A stretch of 64,000 bases of DNA from Asterochloris sp. CNOR1 (lineage: Eukaryota > Chlorophyta > Trebouxiophyceae > Trebouxiales > Trebouxiaceae), in assembly GCA_963969365.1 (NCBI GenBank), contig OZ017750.1, forward strand, positions 3,534,001 to 3,598,000. Reading direction: 5' to 3'. Shown in pieces: positions 1 to 11,595 of this stretch. Made by a program: the position numbers and the translations under genes. The first letter of the stretch is position 1, and the number at the start of each line of letters is the position of its first letter. The notes under the pieces are model-generated. The model worked only from the letters and a program-made list of their open reading frames with translations, had not been told where the DNA came from and did no database searches.

Positions 1-189
1 TTTCAGCATTGCAAAGCAGAGATGGCCAGTGAAGCATTGCAGGAGCTCAGCTGCTCAATTACAGTGATAGCTCATGCAGAGTGGCCACCACCAGGCTTCT
101 GGTGCCAACTGCTCTGGTTCCTGAGCACATCTTGGCCCTGCACACTCGTCCAGCCTCTCGATTCTGCCAGGCCCAAGCAGTCAGCTCAC

Positions 190-1116
190 CTTCGTATGAG
201 ACCTCGCTGGGGCCCTGGTTCAGGCGCTCAATGGCCAGCTCCAAAAACATCTTCCGAGTGCGCTCCGGATCATAGCCTTCCACGGAAAAGTCTTTAGCAA
301 TGCTGTTCAGGAAGGTGGCCTCCCCTGTGCCAGCATAGGGGAATGAAAGCCTCTGGCGCCACCTGCAGCAGGGCAGGTTCTGGGAGTGAGGGCGCAGCAA
401 GGCTTGCCATGCAGAAAAGTGGCTTTGGCAGTGGTTTCAGCCGGGGCCACCTGCAGATGTGGGCAGTGAGTGCACCTCTGCAGTGGTGCCAGCATGTGGC
501 CCTTGCAATCACGTGCAGCATGGCAGTCCCAGGTCTTAGGAGCGAGTGGGACATTCAGCATTGGTGGGCAATTTGGCGGAGGAAAGTTGGTGCCTGTGGC
601 AGACCAGTGGCAGAGGAGCATATGCCAAGCCGCAGGAGTCGCATGGCAGCCCACAGGTCCCGCATGGCACGGCCTCAGTCGGGTCCTGTAGCATTGCAGT
701 GCTCGGTGGCCCATTACCTCTGTACCATAGATCCGCTTGAACGCCTGCGATCCTGCCCTGCAGATGTACATGCAGGTGCTTGGCATATTATGTGCCTGTA
801 TAGATCAGAGCAACAATCTAACTCACCAACAAGCAATCTCCTCAGTGTTACAGAGCACACCGTCCATGTCAAATATCACAGCCTTTATGCTGTCTGTATC
901 ATCTGCGAGTTCAAAGCCTGGCACCTGCTCTGTGTCTGTGCTTGTTGCATGCATGTGCCATCCTGATCTGCAGCAAGAGCGGCCGGGCTGCCCCAAGGAA
1001 GAACAGGCCCTGCCGCTGTCGCCATTGCCTTTTGCACTCTGGTGCCAATGCATGCCAGATAGGGCGGTGCCCGAGGGTCTTGGGCAAGCATGCCCACTAA
1101 TTGAGGGCAGCCTCAT
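190..1116 (-). CDS. SOQ1: SOQ1-like HAD-domain protein, 5' part (gene runs off left edge)
   Basis: This is the N-terminal HAD-hydrolase portion of a protein resembling plant SUPPRESSOR OF QUENCHING 1, a thylakoid protein (HAD, thioredoxin-like and NHL domains) that limits a slow form of non-photochemical quenching. Exons on the minus strand are about 924(or 1116)-827, 757-718 and 362-190. The first carries the HAD nucleophile motif FDMDGVLCN. The second gives AGSQAFKRIYGTE, and the third gives YAGTGEATFLN followed by GYDPERTRKMF, matching the SOQ1 cap region in order. Introns are GT-AG with compatible phases. In the third exon VAPEAFIP and YAGTGEATF lie in different frames, separated by one surplus base in the G run at 338-341. 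The remaining HAD, thioredoxin and NHL parts lie outside the window. The start codon and any transit peptide are uncertain. A generic HAD phosphatase is the alternative, but the SOQ1 match spans several segments. Confidence 0.8.
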
Positions 1117-1271
1117 ACTTTCAACAGCTCAATGCGATCTATCCTGCTTGAATCAAAATGGCGACTTTCCTTCCGCTGTCACAAATAAGAGGCTGTGATT
1201 ATTGTTGGCTAGTCTCCTGCAGAAGGATCCTGCAGCACGCTGTTAAACTCTCTAGCACCAAGCCACTCGCC

Positions 1272-2454
1272 ATGGCCTCAGCACTGGTGCGTGCATGTTT
1301 GCTTCATGCAACCATGCCAATGTGCTGCTGTGGTCAATTGAACATCCAGTGTGCATGCAGATGTTCTACTCCTGTCATTGGCAGCCGACAGCTGGCAGGG
1401 CAGTCTGTGCAATGCAAGCAATGGCATGCAGCACCAGCACGGCGCACAGTGACAGTATTTGCAGCAGACGAAGATGATGACAGGCCCAAGTTCAGCTTTA
1501 GGCCCAACCAGAGAGCAGTGAGTTCCTGCAGCCGGTGCCTCCACTCCGTCGTTTTCCTCACAAGGTCTGTGCTGATAGCCGCCTCCCTTTCGAGCATGCA
1601 ATTGCACCTTGCCACATTGTCGCCCTGGCTGAGGGTGCAACGGTCCTCATGAGCCTGTGCGAGGGGCCCAGTCTTGCCACTGCACGTTCATTTTGGCCTT
1701 TGCCCGCCACAGCTGTCAGCAGCTGTGCCTGTGCATCCCTCAGGTCATGACTCGTGGCAGGGGCCCCAATGCTGCCCTCTGCGTGTGTGCTTGGCCTCTG
1801 CCATGGCCTGTACCTGGCTGCACCTCGACGTCAGACATGTACCAGGGGCCTGACCCTGACTATGCTTGTGCAGGCCCGTGGTTACCAGGAGGAGGATTCT
1901 GCAGGCCAGACAAATGTGTTTGCTGTCGAGGTGTGCCTGACTGCACTCTCTCGGTAGTCCGTCAGACAGGAGGCAGCCTTTCAATGAGGCTGTGCCCGGT
2001 CTGTGCGGGGAGCAGGACTTGGACTGAGCCTTGTTCTGCATGCCATGTGCTCTGTGTTCTGCATGAGTGAGAGCCGGAAACTGCTGGCACTGAGCTCTCT
2101 GCCCTGCTTTGACTTCGTGATGCAATGGGCCCAGCCTGGCTGCACAATTTTGCATTTGCATTCTGTATTGCCGCCCTGCATGCCAGCTCTCTGCAAGCAA
2201 GGTTTGGCACGCTGCCAGACCTTGTGTCAGCTAGCAGAAGGCATGTTTATGCTAAGCACCCACTGCCAGGCTGGCCACAGTGACTCTGATGCTGACAGTG
2301 ACCTCTGTTGTGCAGCCCAAGCAGTACCTCGCAGGAAGCTCTGGGGACCAGCCAGATGTCAACCCCAACACGCAGATCATTGCAGTGTCAGTGGGGGCAA
2401 TCGCCCTGGCCCTGGTGGCCTCCGGTTTCGTGAAGGGCCTCACAAATGATGGAG
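1272..2454 (+). CDS. Putative plastid-targeted single-helix membrane protein, partial model
   Basis: Three exons join in phase: 1272-1517, 1874-1930 and 2316-2454, all with GT-AG borders. The first 55 or so residues are rich in Ala, Cys, Arg and Ser with few acids, like an algal plastid transit peptide, ending near a TVTVFAA processing-type site. An acidic stretch (DEDDDRP) follows, then QTNVFAVE joined to PKQYLAG, then one hydrophobic helix (IIAVSVGAIALALVASGFV) and a short charged tail. The last exon ends at GGAG|gtgagc, so at least one more exon is expected; none was found with confidence between 2.45 and 3.4 kb. I do not recognise the family. It starts about 150 bp from the SOQ1-like gene on the opposite strand, so the two probably share a promoter, which fits a plastid role. 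The location and role are inferences. Confidence 0.55.
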
Positions 2455-3500
2455 GTGAGCGCCGCACCACAACATCTTAATGGTTTCGTAGCTTCAGCAT
2501 GTGCTAGCTCAGACGTGCTTGACCATGACAATGCCGCCCGCTCAGGACCTCATGTGCACCTGAAAATGAAGCCAAATGCTGCCAGGGCTTCTAGCCACAA
2601 GCTTGTTGCATATTGCCTGCTGCAGTGCCCATTTCTGATGAGCCTGGGAGCTACCTATCACTTTCTGAGTACAGCAGCAAGTTTTCTGGCAGCGATGTGG
2701 CAGCAGCACCATCTATCAGCAGCGGAAGCCAAGCGTGAATGCAACGGCCCCACACTGTCCCGCCCTAAGTCTCCCTTTGAAAAGTCCTTTCTGAGCAGAG
2801 CAATGGCGCATTGCCATTATCTTTTGAGCACTTTGCTTTGTCGAGCAGGCTTTGCGCAGTGGGTGCTGAAACAATGTCTTGTTATTCTCACAAGGGGTTT
2901 ACCTCTGCCTGGCGCCCACAGTCTTACCTCAAGCTTCTAGGCTGCCTGTTTTGGCTGTTTGCGCCTTGTACAGCTACTGGCTGACGCTGCCAACGGGGCT
3001 GATGCTAACAAAACTAGGCTGCTGCCTGAGGCTGTGCATGCAATGCTGCCACAGGGAACTTTGATTCTTTGGCACGCTTCCAGAGCGTGCAGGAGCACTC
3101 CAACCTGCAGGACAGTGTATTCATTCACATTTGCAGTGCAATGCTCACGAGTCCAAGACTGGGCAGACAGACATCACAAGTGATTACCATGTTGGCATCA
3201 CCACATGCTTGCCCTCTTTCTGTGCCCAGAACACCTGCACACCAGGGTTGAATAATCTGAGAGCGATTGGTGATACAGCCTTCACACCTGGAGAGCTTTG
3301 GGCGGTGGGATGAGGTCTTCACGAGGGAAGGCAGCATGCGCAGCCAAAGCCCAGCAAGTCATGAGGGGCCCTATATCAGAGGCAGCCTTTCAATCAAGTA
3401 CAATAGCCCACTGCTGCTACTGTGTGGGTTAGGCGAGAGCCCAAGACACACCCCAAAAGCTGCTGAGGCTCTGAATGAAGCTGCTGCTGCCATCTTGCCG
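2455..3500. other. Unresolved stretch between the plastid protein and the CTD phosphatase
   Basis: About 1 kb with no exon I can support. It should hold the last exon or exons of the upstream plus-strand gene and the 3' end of the minus-strand CTD phosphatase. Short open frames exist here, for example around 2940-3000, but none has both a good splice site in the right phase and recognisable content. Confidence 0.4.
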
Positions 3501-3531
3501 AGCAGCAAGGTCACTCCTGTCAGCCGACCTT

Positions 3532-6500
3532 CTCAGTGCCAGCCACATTGGCGACCACATGTGTCACATCAGCGCTCATGCCCTTGGCACAGCGGGCGCC
3601 AAAGCGCACCGCCAGGCGCCACAGGGGGTGCGACTCCGGCTCATGCTCCAGGGGAATAATGCGGCTGAACAGGATGACTACCCCTGCCAGCACCTGCAGG
3701 GAAGCAAAGTAGCATGAGGCTAACAGGTGGTCCAGACTGAAACTTGCAGCATCACTTAAGGCCACATTCAGCTTGCAGGGGCTGGAGCCAAGGCTGTGCG
3801 CTTGCTTCTGAGCCACAGATGATGTGCCAGCAATCAATACGGCTGGTGGCTCCACATCAGGCTTGTGTAGCTCATTGCAATATGCAGCTTATCACAATGT
3901 GAGACTCCATGAGCATGGCCCAGCAGGCTGAGTGCACTTCAGTGCTCCATAGCCTGAAGTGCCAAGTCCAGGCAGCACCAGGCCAGCCCCAAGACACCAC
4001 ACCAGCCCAATTCTTTTCGGTAGCATCCAGGCAACCCCAGCCCAGCAAGAGGCACACTGCTGCACGCCTGCACAGAAGCAATTGCCACTGGCCCTCAAAG
4101 GGCAACAACTCAGTACTGCTGTCAGCCCCTCTGGTGCAGAGCAGGTCACAGGCACTACACATGGGGCGGTGGCATGCAGGCCCTGCAGCACACTGCTGCT
4201 CGCACAAGCAGCACCAATCTGATACTAGGTCACCTCCTGTCTCTCAGCGGCCAGCACATCCCGCACGTCCCAAGCCTGGCGCGACGCCGTCTGGGGCGCA
4301 TGCACGTGCTCATGCAGCTGCTGGAAGACGCGCGCATGCGTGCGCAGCAGGATATGCTGGCACACCTTGAGCATGCCCAGCTCAGCGTGCTCATCCCTGC
4401 AGCCAGAAGGGAAGCTGCTTCAGCAGTGTGTTGCCCTGGGCATGCAAAGTGCTAGTGCGACCATCCATGCACAGGCTTGTCCAGAACAGGCAATGAAGCG
4501 GCTGCGGCAGTCTGGCACTCTTGAGCATGCCCACTCCAGCAGTGGCCACCCCTGCACAGAACTGCAGAACTCGAGCCATTGAAATTACCGCTTGTATCAT
4601 GGCTACAGGGTGGCATGCAGCCACAGAATGTAAGACGAGCCCAAAGTTGTCAGATACGGACCGGCAAGTGCAGATTGAATTCAAGAGCAAGGGCGCCCCA
4701 CACCAGTCCAGCCCAGCCCATGCATGCACCGTGCCAGGGCGTGCCTGCCCCTCCTGCCACTTCTCTGTACTGCTGCCTTGTTTCCTGGAATGACTTGACA
4801 TAAAGGTAGCATGGTCGCCTGCCCCACCTGTTGAGTTCCAGCAGGGACTTCCCCCTGAGCCCAAACTGGCGGCGGCTTGAGGGGAACCAGACATACCGCT
4901 CCACGGCCAGCAGGTTCTCCTCGTGGTCGTTCCACACGGTGGAGGTGTCGTCCACCACCACTGCCACCGACTCACGCCCCTCCAGACCCTGCAGGTGTCA
5001 GCTGGAGCTTGGGGCAAAAATAAAACCTGCATGGTGGACTTGCAGAGAGCCCGTCCTGCCCCTTTGCACCCTGCAGGCCAGGTGGCAGCTTGACGTGCTC
5101 ACTCCTTGACATGGTGGATCTGCCTTCGTTCACCACGGCACCTGACCTGCTGTTCTCTAGACCCAGCAGGCATGATGTCAGACCTGATCAGCACACCAGC
5201 CAGCTCCAGCAACAAAAGCAGGTGACACACGCTGTGAGCTGCAAGCGCACCTGCATGAGGCGCTTGCTGAGGGCCGCCTGGGGCGCGTCGCCGCCACTTC
5301 CCTGTGCAATGATGCGGGCTCCAAACAGGTCGCCGCTGGGGTCCAACACCTCCACTACAGCAGCTGCATAGGACCTGCAGGCGAGTGACTAGCAAAAAGT
5401 GCATGCTCCATGTCATCATCGTGTTCCAGCTCTGCAAACTCAGCCTGGCACCCACCTGTTGCCGTTGGTGTGGATCCAGAGCTCAAAGTAGCGCTTGGCC
5501 TGGGCCAGAAAGGTGCGCACCCCTGGCCGCAGCTTTGTCCACATTTGAATGTGCTCCAGCTTGAACAGGCTGCGCTCTGCAGTGGCACAAATTCTTTGAG
5601 GAATGGAGGATTTTATATGCATGTGATGCAGGCCTGCATCGCAGCAGCACAGGCTCTCTGGGGTCAGTCAGCATGCACTGCTTGACCCCTGGCTAGCAGA
5701 TCCCCGTCAGAGAACCCTGCGTTGGCCCCAGTGGCAGGGTGTGGCAGTGTCTTGGGCTTGCCATGGCATCATGCTGCATCCTAGCATTTCTTCAGCAGCA
5801 AGATGCTGGCCAGTGCTGCCTGCTTGTGTAAACTGCTTGATCTGAAGCCTGATGTGCTCTAAAAGGAGACCCACCTGCATGACTTCTGTGCTGCAACAGC
5901 AGATACTAGAGCCTCACCTGACTCTGGCAGGCTGTCCTCTGTCGCCAGGCGCGCTTCCAGCACCTCTACAACGTCTGCGCTGGTCTCCCCAAAGCGCGCT
6001 GAGTTGATGAGGGTGTGGTCCAGGTCAAGGACGAGGCACAGCTTGCCCTGCCTGCACAAACCAGATCACTCTCAGCTTTGAACTGAGACCTGGGGGGGAC
6101 GCGGGCGGCGAGTGGGGGAGCGGGGGGGGGGGGGGGGGGGCGGGCGGCAGAGTAGAGAAATGTGTCCCAACACCAGCTCGTCAGCTTCCCAGACAGGAAC
6201 ATGTCTTGTGGCCATCCCCTTCCAGGTACACACCCACCAGAGCTGAGGCCCCACATCATCTGCTGCAAGCTTGTGCCCCACAAAGTTTTCAAGCAGAGGG
6301 CCAACTGCAGCCACCACTTCTGCCTTGCCTGAGCAGGAGCCCATGCCCCACAAACATTTCAGGCAGAGGGCAAGTTGCAGCCACCCCTTCCACCTGAGCA
6401 GAGTCCCCACATCATCTGCCAGAAGCACCGCGTCCCTCTCGGACTGTGGCCCAGCCCCCGCTGCCGGCTGCGCAGTCACAGCGCCGCCCTCATCAGCTCG

Positions 6501-6698
6501 GGTGACTCCCGGAATGATGCGGGCAGCCGCTGGGACTGCCTGTGGCTGCTGCCACTGCTGCTGGTATTGGTGACCAGCAGCCTCCTGCAGCTCCTCTGGC
6601 TGCAGCTGCTGCTCTTGCAGCGGCTCGGACGGCTGCCAGCCCTCCATTTGAAGATCGCCAAATGGGTCATCCTCCTCCTCCTGCAATGAGCCAGGCAG
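3532..6698 (-). CDS. FCP1: RNA polymerase II CTD phosphatase, FCP1/CPL type
   Basis: The enzyme dephosphorylates the RNA polymerase II C-terminal domain in the nucleus. Minus-strand exons, all with clear GT-AG borders, are roughly 6698-6410, 6051-5918, 5576-5456, 5374-5251, 4988-4828, 4396-4234 and 3693-3532. In order they give an acidic Gln-rich N-terminus (EEEDDPFGD), the catalytic DxDxT motif LDLDHTLIN, LEHIQMWTKLRPGVRTFL, HTNGNR, YAAAVVEVLDPSGDLFGAR, VVVDDTSTVWNDHEENL with VERYVWFPSS, then DVRDVLAAERQE. The last visible exon is a BRCT domain (FSRIIPLEHEPESHPLW, VTHVVA, TEK). This FCPH-then-BRCT order is the FCP1/CPL3-CPL4 layout. The first exon starts directly after an acceptor, so the initiator lies upstream (6.7-7.1 kb) and was not found. 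The 3' end of the BRCT domain past 3532 is also unresolved. The first intron holds a poly(G) tract and a degenerate tandem repeat. Confidence 0.9.
6122..6140. repeat. Poly(G) tract, 19 G
   Basis: An uninterrupted run of 19 G lies in G-rich surroundings (GGGCGGCG before and after) within an intron of the CTD phosphatase gene. Read as mRNA precursor on the minus strand it is a C tract close to a 3' splice site, where it could act as a pyrimidine tract. Confidence 0.9.
6241..6420. repeat. Degenerate tandem repeat in CTD phosphatase intron
   Basis: Two to three diverged copies of a roughly 75 bp unit: TGCCCCACAAA, then TTTCA-GCAGAGGGC and GCAGCCACC-CTTC, recur at about 6270-6330 and 6345-6400. 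CCCCACATCATCTGC appears at both ends of the array. The copies lie in the first recognised intron. Confidence 0.7.
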
Positions 6699-7377
6699 GG
6701 TGTGCAAGGGGCTGCTCTAGGCACTGCCAGGCACACAATGGCTGCTTGTGCAGCTCCTTGGAAGGTTTGTGGCTCATGTTTGCAAAGGAACCCACCTGCC
6801 TCCTAACCTTGATGTTGCACAATCAAGATTCAGTAGCACAACATCTGCTTTGCATGCGCCTTGCAAGCTGAGCTCGCACTAAACTGCTTTGCATATCATG
6901 CAAACATATGGTCATCAGCAGAGCCATGCCTCTATGCATGGACTGCTGCAGGGGCTGACAGGTCCAGCTTGCAAGGGTTGCATGGGCCAGCATACTGATG
7001 TGTCTGCCATCAGTTCCCACATCAATGGGCATGCAGCACAGCCGCCAGAGGGCTGATTAAGGCCTGCCCAACGTCACTGAGAAGTTCCGGGGCGCAAGAA
7101 GACAATCTGGCTCAAACAGGGTTGCAACTACCACCAGGAGGAGGCGTCAAGCAGGCGCCAAGCAGGCAGCCTGGCAACCTTGGGGGCATATGAAAACGAG
7201 AATGTGGCTGTCAGTGACGATTCCACAGTGCAAAAGACCACACTCAATCAGGATTGCAGATATTGGCTTCAAGCATGCCCAAGCGGGAAGCGTAGCATCT
7301 GCGCAGGCAAGTATTACACCGAGTGTGGTTACCCAGGGACAACTTTTGCAGGTAGACCGGGTGGCAGCCCTTTTGAG

Positions 7378-7640
7378 CTGGGCTCTCTGCGGGCTACATA
7401 CCTGTGCAGCATGGCCCACCTCAGGAGCCGCAGTGCAAGGCGGTGCTGGCAGGGGTTGCTGAGCTGGACTGCTGTGGGCAATGTCCCTTCGCACATGAGC
7501 TCAGAAGCCGCAGCCGAAGGGGTGCTGGCAAGGACATGCTGAGCTGGGCTCCTGCGGGCAACCAACCTGTGCGGCGTGGCCGGTCTCAAGAGCGGTGGCC
7601 TGAGGCGGCCCTGGGAGAGACAGGCTCTTGAGGGTGATGT
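7378..7640. repeat. Three decayed copies of an exon 3' edge with its donor
   Basis: On the minus strand the exon ending ETGHAAQ|gttggttgcccgcag is followed by two further copies about 90 bp apart, one reading EVGHAAQ|gtatgtagcccgcag. Each has a GT at the same place and similar flanks on both sides. The copies lie in the intron after the exon. Confidence 0.65.
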
Positions 7641-10600
7641 TGATGGCGTGCTTTGGGGCTGCGGCAGGGGGCTGACTGGACGAGTCTGCTGGCAGCGGCG
7701 CGTCAAACCAGCTGGTCCCATCGCCCAGAGTCTCCAGTGCTGCTGGGTCATCTGCAGAACAGTACCTCATTGTTTGATACATTTCGGTCCGACAAACGTC
7801 AATAAGAGTGGGGCATCAAGCGTGTGACCTGTTCAAGGCAGCTTCCATCGCCAGCCAGCACTTTGTTTTGCGGAACACTTGGCAAAGCAATTGATGAGCT
7901 GCATGTTTGAGCCTGAAGGGCTCACTGCTGTGGGGAGGGGGGAGGGGGGAAGAGGCAGGGTCCTCCATTGAGGCAGTATTTGCCGCAATGTGCAGCTGAT
8001 GGAGCCCTGAGCAGAGTCGCCGCAATTGTATGTTGCCGGGTAGCACCCTGGAGAGGGCCTGGCAGACTCCTGCCTGGCAGCTAGTAGACGCCAGAAGACT
8101 TGGCTTGGTGGTAACTGTCGAGACAGCAATGACAGCTAGTCCTGGAGGACCTCACCAGAATGCGAGTGACAACAGCTGCCGCCTACTGTGAGCACTCGTG
8201 CTGGCAGCATGACATACCTGTGTCAGGCAGCGGCGGCGGTGGCGGCGGTGGAGGCTCTGCATCCTCCTTGGGCGCCTGCTTGCCCCGGTTCCGTCTTTTA
8301 CTGTTCTCTTGCTGCTGCTCCCTCTGCTTGCGCCGGCGGCCCTGCAGAGCAGGCAAGACTTGATCAGTGGATGGACAGGTTTCCTGTGCCCTGCACCTGA
8401 CCATCACCTGCACACACAAGCAATGGTTTGTAAGCTGACAATGAGGTCTTTGTGTAGTGGGGCTGGTCTGTCTGCCCATCCTGCACAAGCAATGGCTCAT
8501 AGCTTGATGTCAGCGCCACAGCATTGCCAAACTGCATTGTGGGCAGCCAGGCAGGAGACCAGCACTTGAAAGGCTGTAAGGCGGCATCCAAGGAGAAAAA
8601 GGGGGGACAGATACAGACAGCACCCTGGCAAGCAGATTCAAGCACGAGATGCCACACAAGCACTGGTCCATCTTAGAGCCTTCGACTCAGGCCACAGGGG
8701 TGTCTTCATCCTGGCTGTGAGAGCCCACCTGCTTCCCCTGCGCCTGCTTGCCGTCTGCCTGGGCGTCCTCCTTGGGTGCCTTCCTGTTGGCCGGCTCCTG
8801 CTGCTTTTGCTTCTTGGCAGCAGGAGCAGGGACCGGCCTGGCGGGCTCTGTGCGGGGCCTCTTGGGCTTGGGTGGCTGCAGCGTGGCCTCCTTGTGGTCT
8901 GCCAGGGCCTTGAACACCTTGTCGTCCCGCACCCACTCTGACAGCTCCCTCTGCTGCGCTGCGGTGAACAGCAGCCGCTGCTGCCTGAGGGCAGCCCGCA
9001 CAGCCTCCCCAGCATCTGTCAGGTCAGCCGTCCTGCCCACACCTGCAGAAGTGGTGTGCTGATCTCTGTTGCATGCCACACATGGTCAACACCAGCCACA
9101 GCATCCTCAATACCAGCTGACATTGAAGCCTGCCCAGCCTTACTTGCTGAAGCCAGGGATGCGCACTGTTGCAGCAGCAGGGTTGCACAAGCCAAGAAAC
9201 TGACTGGGTGGGCTGCACAAGCAAAAGCTACGCGGGCCGACGGCATCCTTTCAGCTACGCCCACAGACTGCTTGACCTTAGGAGTACAGGCCAAGCTGAC
9301 CATGCCACTGCTGATGCCATGGGCTGTTGAGGCAGCATCCTTCTGCAGCTGACGCTCTGCTGTCATTCCAAAACTTTCTGGCCGCACACCTGTCTTGCAC
9401 ACCACATGCAGCGACTTGATTCCACCGAACACCCGAGCAGCGCTGGCTGCCAGGTCAGCGCTGCCATCCGCAGTGGCGGGGGACATCATGCGCTGCAGGT
9501 CGCTCAGCATCTTCACAGCTGCCCTCACATCTGAACTCACGCGCTCCAGCGCCCTGCAGGCAACAGCAATGTGCTATACAGCCTGTGCTTGGATGTCCGA
9601 AGGCCTAGCTGAGCATGTTTGCCACACAACAAGCCTTGGCATGAAGAATTCTTCACTAGCATATGTAGATGAGGTCAGGAGCAGCAGCGCTGTCAGAGCA
9701 TCTGGTTGATGTGGGGCAGACTCACTTCATGGCGTGCTGGACTCCCATGGCCTTGGTGGCGCCTGTGATGTCTGTCTGCAGCTGCTGAATTGCATGTGCA
9801 GGCACGCCATTGCTGCTGGGCCTGCAGGAGAAGTGCAGCTGCAGTCTGGCCCTCTGTCAAAACTTGGCGGCAGCTGTGGCAGGCAGCAACGCAGACCTCC
9901 AGGCCACCACCAGAATACTTCACCACCCATATGAGCCAACCCTCATCTGAGTTGAGCTTGTCGATGCATGCTGCACACTTGAAGGCAGATAGAGGCTCCT
10001 CTTTGACACTCATTGGTGCAGGTACCAAGATCCCTGAGACTGCCATCAATCCTTGCAACAGTATGGAGCTCTCACAGTTGGCAACGCAGGGGTGTCTAGC
10101 TGGTGGTACAAGAAGCGTACCTGCCCTGGTCATGCAGGCCAGGGATGCTCGCAGTGTATGCCCCCTTGGGTGCGGGCTCGGGCACATATCTTGCTGGCGG
10201 AGTGCGCGACCTGATTCTGCCATTGCTTCTGGCACGCAGAGGCGGAGGCGCAGGCCCCTGCCTCCCAATTGGCTGTCTGCACAATGCAGTGCACTGGCCT
10301 GGGAAGGGCAGCTAGCTAATGTCGAATTTGACAGTCAGTCTGTGTGATTTCGCGATGCCTCTTGAGCGACAGGCTTTTGGTGCTGGTGTGGCATGCCACG
10401 ACAGAGCTCAGCCACCTGGCAGCTCTTCTGCCTCACAGCTCTGCTGCTCTTCATAAAGTTGTTGCGTCAACCGCACTTGTGCCAGGTCGCTCTCATATAC
10501 AAGAGAGGGGGCTCTGGGGCTCCACGCCCTTTGGAGCAGTGCTTCACCGCCAGTTTGCTGCCGCTAGAAAATGCATGATGCCACATGAGGTTCGCCAGCA

Positions 10601-11253
10601 AACTCTCTTGCAGCCAAGCTTGGTGCACTCCCACATCCATCTGGGCACAGTGGGCCTGCAGGAGCACCCATCCATGGCTAGCAACCTGCATGATGCCAAG
10701 CGGCTGGCCTGGAGCAGGCCTGGTCATCCTCCCTGCTTCAACCTGTGTTGCAGCTTGTTTGTGCCAGAGCTGCCTGACCCAAGCGGCCCTGCCAGCGCTC
10801 CTGTTCTGCCAGGCATCTAGAGAGCTCTCCAGCATACCTTCCAGGGCGCCAGTCGGGACCGTCCCAGTGCGGCCGGGCAGATGAGGCATGGCGCCAGCCC
10901 TGTGCGGACGCATGCACACGGCCAGAATGCAGACTATCCTCTCTGGCAGGCCGGCTGCGCTCAAGCTGAGGCTGCGCCGCCGGTGCAGGCAAAGCAGGGG
11001 CTGCAATGATGGGGTTTGGGGCGCCCTGAGGCAGGATGGGTCCTGACACCTGCGGCAAGCACTGCGCGAATCAGAGCAGCAGCAGGCATGTCGCATGCAG
11101 CCACACATTCTCATCTGCGACCACAGCTGCAAGGCAGGGCTAGCTCTGTGCCTGCAGCATGCAAGGAAGCTGCAGCATGCGCCACACCTCGGGCTGCCCC
11201 TGCTCTACGAGTTCTCCTTCCTCTGACAGCTCCCCCTCCTCCTTCTCTGACAT
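7567..11253 (-). CDS. Unrecognised charged, low-complexity protein (probably nuclear)
   Basis: The start codon at 11253-11251 opens MSEKEEGELSEEGELVEQ. Exons then run roughly 11253-11195, 11050-10840 (Pro/Ala-rich, VSGPILPQGAPNPI), 10270-10120 (RSRTPPARYVPEP), 9830-9727 (HAIQQLQTDITGATKAMG), 9555-9410 (SSDVRAAVKMLSDLQRMM), 9046-8720 (LLFTAAQQRELSEWV, then a Lys/Pro-rich tail with KPKRPRTEP), 8343-8215 (GRRRKQREQQQ, ending in a run of Pro) and 7750-7567. Each has GT-AG borders. The two helical segments in the middle may be a folded or coiled-coil core. The Arg/Ser and Lys/Arg-rich parts look like nuclear localisation or RNA-associated regions. I do not recognise the family and assign no function. 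The last exon shown ends at a donor, so the C-terminus lies below 7.57 kb, where decayed copies of this exon edge make the structure unclear. Confidence 0.6.
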
Positions 11254-11595
11254 GGCAGCCTTGATCGAAGACTCTGCCGGCTTGCCTTACGATACAATGA
11301 CGGCAATGCAATGACCCAACAGCTGGTGTTCGCGTGCCCTCCAGAAAACTCCAGCTGAAGGTATGATGTCCAGTGCGGTAATTGTATAAAGCAAGAAAGT
11401 TTTGTTGGCCTAAGCCTCAGCCTGAGCCTATACGTCTAGGATTGCCACACTGTTGTTGCCATCTCAGTCTACCTATTCACATACGTCATTGCTGTCTGGG
11501 CATGCGTGATCAGGGGAGGAGCAAACGGCTTTGGCCAAAACTGGGTGAGGGGGAAACAAATGGGCACAGTTCTGGACACAACTTCAAGACACAAA

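Noticed and set aside
8215-8260. GGCGGC repeat as a possible microsatellite of interest
   Set aside because: It encodes the poly-Pro run of the charged protein and is explained by coding.
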